64,000 bases of DNA. Source: Siniperca chuatsi. Its lineage: Eukaryota > Chordata > Actinopteri > Centrarchiformes > Sinipercidae. Location of the stretch: NCBI RefSeq assembly GCF_020085105.1, contig NC_058063.1, positions 22,115,566 to 22,179,565 on the forward strand, given 5' to 3'. Below, piece by piece: positions 34,511 to 43,949 of this stretch. The notes beneath the pieces were generated by a model. The model was not told the origin of the DNA, made no database searches, and saw only the letters and a list, made by a program, of their open reading frames with translations. Positions within the stretch are counted from its first letter, which is position 1; every line of letters begins with the position of its first letter. A program made the position numbers and the translations under genes.

Positions 34511-35298
34511 TACTGACACTGCCATCCTTAAAGCTGTGCAAAATAAATGTGATTTCAGCTGGACCAAATCATGTGGGTTTGAATGAAGACAACACTACAG
34601 TGAACACATTTCTATAGACATCAGTTACCTTTACACATCAGGCATCACAATCAGTACAATCTCAGTTCATTGATTTTAATGTTGTAGTCAACTACACAGC
34701 ATTTAATCAGGAAGGCATTATCATTTATGTGTGATGACTTAAATTGTTGTTTATATACTCTTCCCTTTGGATTTAGAATCTGCAGAATATTAAGATCCTA
34801 TTCAGGGATAGCTGCCCCTTCAAAATAAAGGTAACTCACCTCTTTGCCCTCATTGCATCTATAGTTTTAAAGTGTTATTCATTTATTTAAACATAGACAA
34901 TATATTAATTGTTAACATATGCGGTATGTATGTTTTTCAGTAATGTATCATGAAAGTGGCATCAAATTATAGACTATAAATAAAATAAAAAGATTAATGA
35001 AAGACCTTTTTCTTTAACATGTTTTGTCTTTAGCCTTTTAAGTCAATGGTTCTTTTCCCCCACTTCACGTAGCATTAGCTGCTGTTATCAGTTTTAATAC
35101 ACTAACTGATAAAACATTAATAATTACATCCACAATAAGAAAAAAACAAAAACTCCCACCTCACCTAATGTGTTGGTCCCGATCTTCCTTCTCCCGTCAC
35201 TGACTGCTGTCTGTGGGTTTGCAGTCCAAATATGTATTGGTGCAAGTTAAACTCTGTGTGAAGTGACTGATGCTGCTCATGCATCATTTGTCTAGATG

Positions 35299-35349
35299 TT
35301 TGACAGGTTTCAAATGACCTGTAAACTAAAACTGCTGCTTATTCAAATC
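35299..35349 (-). promoter_or_regulatory. Repeated non-coding element, copy B
   Basis: Minus strand: TTTGAATAAGCAGCAGTTTT, then TTACAGGTCATTTGAAACC, then TGTCAAAC. It lies about 1.27 kb before the ATG of GPCR copy 1 and about 1.65 kb before GPCR copy 2, between these two head-to-head genes. Confidence 0.6.
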
Positions 35350-36039
35350 AGAACATCTGTGTTTTCTCAGTTTGGCTCTGTGTACTTGCATTTAGAAAGC
35401 TTAATGTCATCCTGACTATATCAGTAAACATCTGGTTTTATTCGTTAGAAGACTAGTGATGTAACTGTGTAGGAGCATCAAAGCATTCATATTTATTAAT
35501 ATTAATATTAAAATAGCATTGTCCCAGAACTAGTCAGTCAAATGATCTCAAAGTACAACAGCGAAGGAGCCACCACAAGGGGAGCAGCCAACCAGCAAAA
35601 CGCAGAACAACCTTCGGTCAGTCCTCTTTTCCAGTTAAATGCCCTGTTAAAAATATTAACAGATTTTACAGCTTGCAGTACAAAGGCAAACTACGACTTA
35701 AACAAAAGCAAATCTGTGAACACTGAGATGCACGGGTTTACATTTCTTTCCCTCTTGTTCTCAATTGTCCTTTTCAGTCGTTTCAGTTAGTGATTGCTGT
35801 GGTTGTTGTGTTAGTGTGTTTGTTTGATTGTTGGTTTGGCCCTGGGCAAACATTTGACCGTTCAGGGCAGAGAGAAGACATCCGCGGGATTACCAAATTA
35901 CATTTTGCTGCTGGATAACAGGTTAAAAAAACTATTTCACATTCTCCTCCTTTGTTGCTTTGTGACCGAATCACGCAGAGTGCTGAGGTCACAGATCAGA
36001 CAGCACCGTGTCAGACAGACAATGCACTTTAAAACATTA

Positions 36040-36185
36040 TGGTGGCACCAATGTCACCGCCCTGCCACAGCGCCCTTGAGCAAGACACTGTTTTACTACC
36101 AGTGTTGCTGTCGTGCAGCTGGCCCTGCATCTGTGGGACATTAAATAATGGAAAAAGAAAATTTGCCTTTTGTGATTTTTACAAT
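36040..36185 (+). other. GPCR-upstream shared segment, copy 1
   Basis: 'cttgagcaagacactg...ggaaaaagaaaatttgcct' matches 39849-39935 (upstream of GPCR copy 3) and 43273-43341 (no gene found). Part of the GPCR duplication unit or a repeat carried in it. A (CA)n run follows at 36267-36284. Confidence 0.5.
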
Positions 36186-36997
36186 CACATTAAATCATTT
36201 ATTGGTTTTGAATTATGCAAAACACTTTGAAGTCCTCCTCTTAGCCTCACACATAAAAAATGCACACACACACACACACACACAAGCATCAATGGATGGA
36301 CCAGATATCGGTTAGAACAATCAGAAAAAATTGCTGACAAGGTGAGTGTGATTTAATAACTTCAATGTTTATCAAAATACATTTTTAAATAAGAAGGGGA
36401 TAATTCCTTTTGCTCCACATCTTTTACCAAGCACGTTCTCCTGAAAAAATAACTGCTTCATTATACTTAACTATTATAAACCTGAAAGACATAAGACCTT
36501 CTTTTTTAACGAACACTGGTCTCACATCCTGGATTCCCTTCACATGTAGTAACTCAAAAAATGCAGGACAGTTTGGAGGGGGGCACTGGGGGGATGTTCT
36601 GCATTTGTATACATTTTTTAAACGTGAGTTGGTGTTTTTGAGCTAAAATGGGGTGTTAAGTTGCCCTTTCAATAGATACACTGAGGCTGAGACAAACCAA
36701 CATAAACATACAATTATAAAAGACAATTAATTTAAAGTTAATGCAAAAAGATGAGTTTAAAGTTAGGTTTTAAAGGAGCAGGGAGCTACGGGGGCACACC
36801 TGTTTAGCGTTTTATAAGTCTGATCAAAGATATATAGCGATTCAATAAAGGCAAGCTAAGACTGATAACAAATTTTGTCTTCCAGATTCTCACATTGACG
36901 CTCATTTTTATTCTGTCTCTACACCTTCTCTTTGTTCTTCTTTCTCTCAGTCTCTCTTTTTCTCATCCTCCTCCTCCAACTCTTCAGGCATCCAGAC

Positions 36998-37870
36998 ATG
37001 TCAGTCAACTCCTCTGATTCCTCCCTCCATCTTTTGCTCAACGATTGCTTTGCATCCAGACTGAGCACTTTCATCTTCGCAGCCTTCTCCATGACCAACA
37101 TCTTCCTTCTGCCTCTCTTCCTCCTCGTCCTCTACATGGGCTTCCAACGATGGAGGCACCAGCGCTCTGTTTCAACAGCAGCGAGGACGAGTCACTCTGA
37201 CATCTTCACCTATAACATGGCTGCCCTGGAGCTGATCGGTGTCTTGGGGTGTTGCTTTTACTGTTGTGGCACCTTAACAGATACTCGTAGTATAACATCG
37301 GTGGGGATGGACATCTTCTCCATAACCTCACCTGGACAGACTCTGTTTCACCTCCTCACCTGTGTGGAGCGTTACCTGGCTGTTGTTCACCCCGTCACCT
37401 ACCTGGGGCTGAGACAGGCGGGCGGGGTCACGATCAGAAACATCAGCATTGGGTGTGTTTGGCTGTTTTGCTTTGGATATCTAGGCCTAACCAAAGTGTT
37501 TAGCAGTAAGTTCTCCAGCGTCGCAGCTTCCTGCCTCCTGGTTTTTTCCTTACTTGTCGTCTCTTTCTGCAGTCTTTCTGTTCTCTGTGTTCTGATTCGC
37601 CCAGGGCCAGGGGAAGTGGGCGGGAGCAGGGAGCATGTAGACCAATCAAAGCAGCGGGCTTTCCGCACCATCACAGCCATAATGGGAGCTTTGTTGTTGA
37701 GGTCTGTGGGAATCCTATTTAGCAGCGTTTCTTCAATGACCCCCGGTTGGTGTGTGGTGGGGGTGTCTACAATCTGGCTGATTCTGCCCGGCAGTCTGGT
37801 GTTACCTCTGCTGCTTCTACACAGAGCAGGAAAGCTACCCGCCTGCAAACGCACCACTGAACCAGAGTGA
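36998..37870 (+). CDS. Atypical rhodopsin-like GPCR, copy 2 (intact)
   Basis: A 290-residue, single-coding-exon receptor. The acceptor at 36987 (CTCTTCAG/GCATCC) sits 10 bases before ATG 36998, so the upstream in-frame ATG at 36932 is intronic. A 5' UTR exon ends at 36341 (CTGACAAG/GTGAGT). Seven hydrophobic segments: TM1 MTNIFLLPLFLLVLYMGF, TM2 NMAALELIGVLGCCFYCCG, TM3 LFHLLTCVERYLAVVHPVTY, TM4 ISIGCVWLFCFGYLG, TM5 CLLVFSLLVVSFCSLSVLCV, TM6 ITAIMGALLLRSVGILF, TM7 TIWLILPGSLVLPLLLL. Class-A features are reduced: ERY is kept, TM2 has Glu instead of the usual Asp, and TM7 has LPGSLVLPLLL in place of NPxxY. A poly(A) signal AATAAA is at 37905. It is the only complete receptor of the three. Ligand and subfamily not recognised. 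Confidence 0.85.
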   Translation: MSVNSSDSSLHLLLNDCFASRLSTFIFAAFSMTNIFLLPLFLLVLYMGFQRWRHQRSVSTAARTSHSDIFTYNMAALELIGVLGCCFYCCGTLTDTRSITSVGMDIFSITSPGQTLFHLLTCVERYLAVVHPVTYLGLRQAGGVTIRNISIGCVWLFCFGYLGLTKVFSSKFSSVAASCLLVFSLLVVSFCSLSVLCVLIRPGPGEVGGSREHVDQSKQRAFRTITAIMGALLLRSVGILFSSVSSMTPGWCVVGVSTIWLILPGSLVLPLLLLHRAGKLPACKRTTEPE

Positions 37871-38674
37871 GGATTTGATCAGAGCATCATAAATTCCATG
37901 ATGAAATAAAAGTAAATCAAACCGCACAAATTAAGATCAGATTTCTGCATCGTTTGGTAAAAAAAGATCGGATCTAATCGCATTAAATAACGTGGTAAAA
38001 TAACATTTTGATATTAGAAGGGGAAAAAGTGAAATGTGATTATATTCCAAACCTCAGGTGTCATCATGACAACTGTACAGTAAGATTGCAAGGTTTCACT
38101 ACAGGAAAGCTGGGACCTGAGCACACCCTCTAAATAAACAGGGTGTAAATAAAGAAATAACAAACAAGGAAACAAATCTTACACAGATTCCAGTTCTATG
38201 ATATGTTTCAAAAACAATATAAGCTTTGTACATTAAATAATAAGCTAGAATAAGCATCAACAGTGGTTTTTCAGGTTTGTTGAGGTTCTAATTTGAGTGC
38301 GACAAAACACAAGATGTTATGGCACAAGTGAACAAAAGTATAATATATGATGTTGTTTGCAGATGATATTTTTTCATTCCCCTTTCTCCAAGTTTAATGT
38401 ATATTCCTTAAATTTTCCAATTTAATGATGTATTACATTTAATTAACATTTGCTGATTTTTCATTTAACTTTAATTGAATTTATTATGTTGCATTTAAGT
38501 TTTTCTTGTTCTACTTTTCTGTTTTCCTTAACTTTAAAAATAAAAAAAGGGAAAATGTACCTGCTGTATTCATGTACGTGTGAGTATTCTCCAAATAAAG
38601 ACAAGTGCAAAAATGAAAATAAAAAAACAAAGATCCACCATCATCTGCTGTTTTAGCACGGCTCTGGGGAAGGC

Positions 38675-39020
38675 ACCGTCCGTCCGTCGGTTGTCCAACA
38701 CTTCTGTCCAAACTGAAATATCTCCACAACTCTCCCGTGGATCGACGTGAAACTTTGTACAGACATTCATGATGATGAATCTTAATGACTTTTCTTCTAT
38801 CGCCACCATCAGGTTCACATTTGTGGTTTTGTGTTCTATGTCTCAACAACTATTGGTGACCATTTACATTTTTATCAGGTCACATTTTAATTCACAATAC
38901 TTTGGTTTATGACTGAATACTTGCAAAACTAATGACATCCTACCAGCCACAGCTGTACTTTCTGTTAAGTGCTGATTAGCAAACAACATGGTCAACATGG
39001 TCAACATTATACATCAGCAT
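38675..39020 (+). repeat. Dispersed fish repeat
   Basis: 'ctgaaatatctc(c/a)acaac', 'atactttggtttatg', 'cacagctgtactttctgtt' and 'gctgattagcaaa' recur in the same order at 61083-61340. Another copy is inverted at 34130. Class unknown. Confidence 0.7.
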
Positions 39021-39187
39021 GTAAGCAGCTTGTTCCGCCACAGCTCTGTGCTTGTACAGTTACGTGTGACTCACCTCTTCTCACCTATATCTAGGGAAAA
39101 AACGGCTAAAACAACATACTCAAAATGAAGTAAGGGGGATTTGCCACCAAACTGCCCTATGTACACAGTCTGCTCGACACTGCTTAA

Positions 39188-39246
39188 TTTGAATAAACGC
39201 CTGTCTGTGTTTGCAGCTCATTTGAATCCTGTCAAATGTGATGGAC
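39188..39246 (+). promoter_or_regulatory. Repeated non-coding element, copy C
   Basis: TTTGAATAAACGCCTGTCTG, then TTTGCAGCTCATTTGAATCC, then TGTCAAATGTGATGGA. Starts about 1.36 kb before the ATG of GPCR copy 3 and has the same orientation to its gene as copy B has to GPCR copy 1. Confidence 0.6.
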
Positions 39247-39283
39247 TGAAGCATAGCTACTGATGGAAATGAAAATATGTCAT

Positions 39284-39284
<1 letters not shown>

Positions 39285-39333
<49 letters not shown>
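39285..39333. repeat. (TAA)16 microsatellite
   Basis: Perfect TAA run next to a dispersed repeat. Confidence 0.95.
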
Positions 39334-39335
<2 letters not shown>

Positions 39336-39605
39336 CTTTATTTATAGAGCACAAAGTTCAAAGTGCTTCACAACAAGAGAAATAAAATACCACAGTGAAT
39401 GACGAGATATAAAGAAATGAAACACAAAAGCAATAAAATAAACAGTTCAGGTAAAATCAGGATCTGCTTTCAGATAAAAATGTGTTTTGAGACGAGACTT
39501 AAACGAAGACTCTGACTCAGACAGCCTGATGTCTTCGGGCAGGTTGTTCCAGATCCTCGGGGCCCTGATGGCAAATGCTCCGTCCCCTCATCAGTTGTGT
39601 CAGTA
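39334..39605 (+). repeat. Dispersed fish repeat
   Basis: Starts 'aaaactttatttatagagcac' and includes 'gggcaggttgttccagatcctcgg', a phrase I recognise from a high-copy teleost repeat. A fragment of the same start is at 2605. Class not determined. Confidence 0.6.
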
Positions 39606-40543
39606 AAAGTCAACACTAAAAAAGATCACTTAAAATAAAAATGGAGAAACAGTTTTTTACACTCACGCTTCCTTGACGGTACTAAACTGCAGCCTGATGT
39701 CATAAAATAAATATTTTTAATATTTCTAAAACAATTGCACAAGTTCTCAACTCGTGCTGATTATGTTACTTTGTGTTCGGAGAACTCTGATCTGATAAAC
39801 GTTCTTTTGAGGCATGAGGTTTCCTTGTTGTTAGAAACTGCTGGTGTCCTGGAGCAAGGCACTGTACACTGTGACCTCTGACCCATGTGGTGCAGAATAA
39901 TTTGAAAAGAAAATTTGCGTGCTGTAATTTACAGTAAAATCCCGTGTTTGTGTTACATCATGCAAAGAAGCCCAGAGTCCTGCAGCTGTCTGACACATGA
40001 GCGCCACACACACACAGCGCCTCACTCACGCAGAAGCAGCATTGTATATTTGCAGTCAGCAGTCAGTGAGTTTGGAGAAGCGGGACAAGGACAACCAGAC
40101 ACAAACACTACTGACAAGGTTGGTGCTCTTTAAGAACTTAATGATTATCAGTTAATGTTTCTGAAATGACAGTGGTTCCACACTGGTTTCACTGTAAATA
40201 ACCAACTTCAGCTCACTTTCATCATTTTTACAAAAAGTAATTTACTCTCCAAATGTATGCTGACATACATTTCAGTTAAACGTTGTATTGTGTTCATCAA
40301 CAGTGTTCATAATTAGTGCTTTTGAGAGTCACCACACAAAATAAAAATAGCGTGGTAAGTGTACAGAAGGTAGACGCGGTATCGAATACCTGTGCTTTAC
40401 AGCACAATTCCTTTAGACGATGAAATCTAACTTGTCCTAACTGTGTCTCAATCTCTCTCTTTCCCTTTCTCTACACCTCCTGTCTCCTTATTCGTCCCTC
40501 TAATTTCTTTTTCCCCTCAGGCTTACATCTACATACAGTCGAT

Positions 40544-41421
40544 ATGTCGGTTAACTCCTCTTCCGCCTCCAACTCCAGCAATGTTCAATTATACCATTGC
40601 TCCAACTCCAGAGTTAGCATTAACATTGCCATTGCCATCATTGCCATGAGAACCATCCTCACCCTGCCTCTCTGCTCCCTCATCCTCTACCTGGGGCTCC
40701 AACGATGGCGGCGGCAGCGCCCCTTTAAAACAACAAGCCACTCTGACATCTTCACCTACCACATGGCTGCCATGGAGCTGATCTGGGTGTTGGGGTGCTT
40801 CTGCTACATTTGGGGCACATATGGTAATCTCCCGGAGATGATACTAGTGGGAATCTCTGCTACTTCTGTTGTTTTGTATGGAGAGAACTTCTTTCACCTC
40901 CTGACCTGCGTGGAGCGATACCTGGCTGTCGTTCACCCCGTCACCTACCTGGGGCTGAGAAATGTGCGTGGGGTCAGGATCAGAAACATCAGCATTGGGT
41001 GTGCTTGGCTGCTGTCCTTTGGATCGATTGGTGTAATGGGTCTGTACCAGCCTAACTACCCCACCGTCCCATTTTTCTGCCTTTTGGTCTTCTCTTTAAT
41101 AGTCGTATCTTTTTGCAGCCTTTGTATTCTCTGTGTTCTGATTCGTCCAGGCCCGGGAAGGAGGCGGGAAAAGGAGCGGTGGACCAAGCAAAGCAGAGAG
41201 CTTTCCACACCATCACAGCCATAATGGGAGTGCTGTGGTTGTGGTTTGTAGGGCTCCTTGTGTCCGTTGCTTTGGACACGTCGGAACTGCTGAGCCACAA
41301 TGTCGGCTGTGTGGTGATGACGTGTGCAGGCTGGTTGAATCTGCCCAGCAGTTTGGTGTTACCTCTGCTGTATCTACACAGGGCAGGGAAACTATCATGT
41401 TGCTGTTATAACAATGAGTAA
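40544..41421 (+). pseudogene. Atypical rhodopsin-like GPCR, copy 3, frameshifted
   Basis: The acceptor at 40520 (CCCCTCAG/GCTTAC) precedes ATG 40544. The 5' UTR exon ends at 40118 (CTGACAAG/GTTGGT). Frame 1 gives TM1 to TM5 (ELIWVLGCFCYIWG; CVERYLAVVHPVTYL; FFCLLVFSLIVVSFCSL) and then ends out of register as far as 41224. Between about 41150 and 41165, in the third intracellular loop after IRPGPG, the sequence needs one more base relative to copy 2. The other frame then carries AVDQAKQRAFHTITAIMG (TM6) and TM7 (NLPSSLVLPLLYLHRAGK) to the stop at 41419-41421. Either a true one-base deletion or an assembly error in a G/A-rich run. The rest of the gene is well conserved. Confidence 0.8.
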
Positions 41422-41424
41422 AGA

Positions 41425-41800
41425 CTAGGGGTGGGACTCACCAGAGGCCCCACGTCACGATACGATATTATTGCGATTTTAAACATGTTGCGATTTGCTG
41501 AGTATTGCAATAACATATATTGCGATTTATTACCTTTTTTCAACTGCAAATGATGTCCTCAAAGGAAAACTTTGTAAACATCTGTTTTATCTAATAAGAT
41601 AAAGTTTTCAGTCTGTTCATCTCACCGTTTTAACCAACTTCCCTACCAGTCCCGCTGACCTCACCAGAAAAAAACTTGGCACCTTCTAGTGGACTGAAAA
41701 AGCAATTGATTTTATTATTCTAGTACCAAAAAGTAATTTTTTTTGTGGTTGCAATATAAATAATTTATATAATGAAAGATCGATACTTGGTGTCTGTGGT
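41425..41800 (+). repeat. Dispersed fish repeat
   Basis: Begins 'taggggtgggactcaccagagg' and contains repeated 'attgcgattt' phrases; I recognise the opening from high-copy teleost repeats. Ends uncertain. Confidence 0.55.
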
Positions 41801-41804
41801 ATTC

Positions 41805-42625
41805 TACGTAGTTGCTATGGTGTTTACCAGGCTGTTCAGAGAGTTGCTGAGGTGTTTCTAGGTGGCTGCTTGGGTGTTGGTAGGTGACTGCAAGGCTGGA
41901 AGCTAAAGCTGGGCAGACACTGGTTTAATGTTGTACGTGTTAACGCACACCACACGTTTTGATCGGCCTTCCTGCATGGCCGTAACGTACGATTTCTATG
42001 GTCACTCTGTACGGATCAGTCGACTGGTTATGAGTTTATTCAACAAGAGGATGTCCTCGACAATGTTGACATGAAGAGAAAGGCAGCATTACAGAAAAAA
42101 ATTAAAATATGGAGCTGCAGATGGCCGGAAAGATGCAGACAATATGTTCTGTCCTGCAGCCAACTTCAGTTTTATTTCTGTCACAGCACAGTCTTAGTCA
42201 AGGCTGCAGTAGCCACAGCATGTGCCACACTGTTGGCAGTCGAGTTGCATTGTGGGTAATGTGGGCAGGTTTTGATAATGAAGAGGAATGCATAGAATTA
42301 AAAAGACGATTTTTTAAAAACTGTCCATCGCGGGTCCGACAATATTATCAGAGTACAATACTAAATCGGTGGAGTAATCTTTTAAGGTGGTGGTAAGGCA
42401 GTCAAGTCAATTTTATTTATATAGTAGTTTTGTTTTATATAGCATCTCACAGGGTGTGACATCTACTGTTCTGGGTGTTTTGTTGTTGGGTGGTTGCTAA
42501 GGCTTTCAGGGTGGTTTCTATAGAGTTTCTAGGATATTAGAGGTATTTGCTGAGGTGTGTTGTGTATTTGCTATGGTGATTTGGGGTGGATGCTACTGAG
42601 CACTTAATGGTTGCTAGGGAATGCT
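41805..42625. repeat. Degenerate 'gttgctaggtggttgct' minisatellite, in two blocks
   Basis: Irregular units built on 'gttgct(a/g)...ggtg' fill 41805-41900 and 42460-42625. The DNA between carries no gene. Confidence 0.55.
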
Positions 42626-42889
42626 GTATGTTTGCAGTAGTCACTGTTCTAGCACTAGTCGTGCTAGTACTGTAGCATCAGTTGTTTTAGCAGCAGTAGC
42701 AGTACTCAGATGTACGTAATCTAATGGTTTTCTGTTGAGTTGTAATGGCCAGCTGGGAAGGAAAGCTTATGTAGACACAGACTCCTTCAACGTTTGTACA
42801 GGAGCTTCTGCTACAAACTGAACTAGTCATCTCTCTCACACACACACTCACAGCAAACAGGTGCTGTCTGGACTGATTGCACCATTAGA

Positions 42890-42958
42890 TTTGAATACAC
42901 ACCTCTTTGTTTGTGTTTAAGTCATCTGAATCCTGTCAGATATTAACCTTAATGGACT
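42890..42958 (+). promoter_or_regulatory. Repeated non-coding element, copy D
   Basis: TTTGAATACACACCTCTTTG, then TCATCTGAATCCTGTCAGA, then AATGGACTCAAACCATAG. It is more diverged than copies A-C. It lies downstream of GPCR copy 3 with no receptor following. Confidence 0.5.
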
Positions 42959-43272
42959 CAAACCATAGATAAGGATTGGTGTATTGGTGATACCCATTAC
43001 TGTAAACCCACTGATTTTATCTTTTGGACTGGTTTAATTGTATACAATCTTACTGTATATGTATTATAATATTATTGTTTTCAATAAATGTCACAATAGA
43101 TCTTCTTATTTGTAAATGTGTGTGTTTGAATGTGTTTCGGATGTGTAATCTCACACAGATGTTCATGCATGCAGCCCATATGATGAACTGAATCTGAGAA
43201 GATGCCTAATGTTGGAGGTGTTTTAATAGTTTTGGGTGACAGTGAAGCTTTGTGATTAAACACACAGCCCTG

Positions 43273-43341
43273 TTTCAAGCCCTGTGACAGCAGGAGAAAT
43301 GGGGGAAAAAAACTTTGCCTGCTGCCATTTACTGTGAAAAT
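43273..43341 (+). other. Orphan copy of the GPCR-upstream segment
   Basis: 'aagccctgtgacag...ggaaaaaaactttgcctgctgccatttact' matches 39849-39935 before GPCR copy 3 and 36072-36183 before GPCR copy 2. Here it follows element copy D in the same order as at GPCR copy 3, but no receptor frame is found beyond it. Confidence 0.45.
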
Positions 43342-43949
43342 ATCAGAACTTCGAACGGCATGTGCTGAGACACAACTCCTTCTAGTATTTTTGAAAAGGA
43401 AGTTAGAGACTAGTCTATAATTATTCAGAGACCCTGGATCAAGGTGTGGTTTCTAAAGTAGAGGTTTAACCACGGCATTCTTAAAGCTAGTGGGGACAGT
43501 GACTTTCCTAAGTGATAAATTAACAATAGTCAGCATTGTAGGTCCCAGAAATGTCCAGTAACATGGTTAATATTGTGAAACACCAAAACTATTTGGTTAG
43601 GTTTAGGAAAAGATCATGGTTTGGGTTCAAATAAGTAAGTCACGTGGTAACTTACGTCCTCCCTACCTGGACTTTGTCACTCTTTATACTACCTCACCAG
43701 ACTTCCTCCTTTGTTCTCGTCATAATTACTACAGCAACTAGAGGTTAGCAACCTAACAATAAATGTAGATATGGGTTGTAATAAGCTACTTGCACAGATG
43801 ACGTATTTTTGGGGAGGACGGTCTGGATTTGGTGACTTCAGAAACAGCAACGCGGATGCTGCTTGTTAATATAAATGAGATGTTGCTCAATACACAGAAT
43901 TTTCACAAAACCAAACCCTAACAAATGGCTGCCATTTAGGAATCAATGC

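Noticed and set aside
33234..41421. Reading the GPCRs as olfactory receptors
   Set aside because: They lack the MAYDRYVAIC-type TM3 motif and the usual TM2/TM7 motifs; left as unassigned class A.
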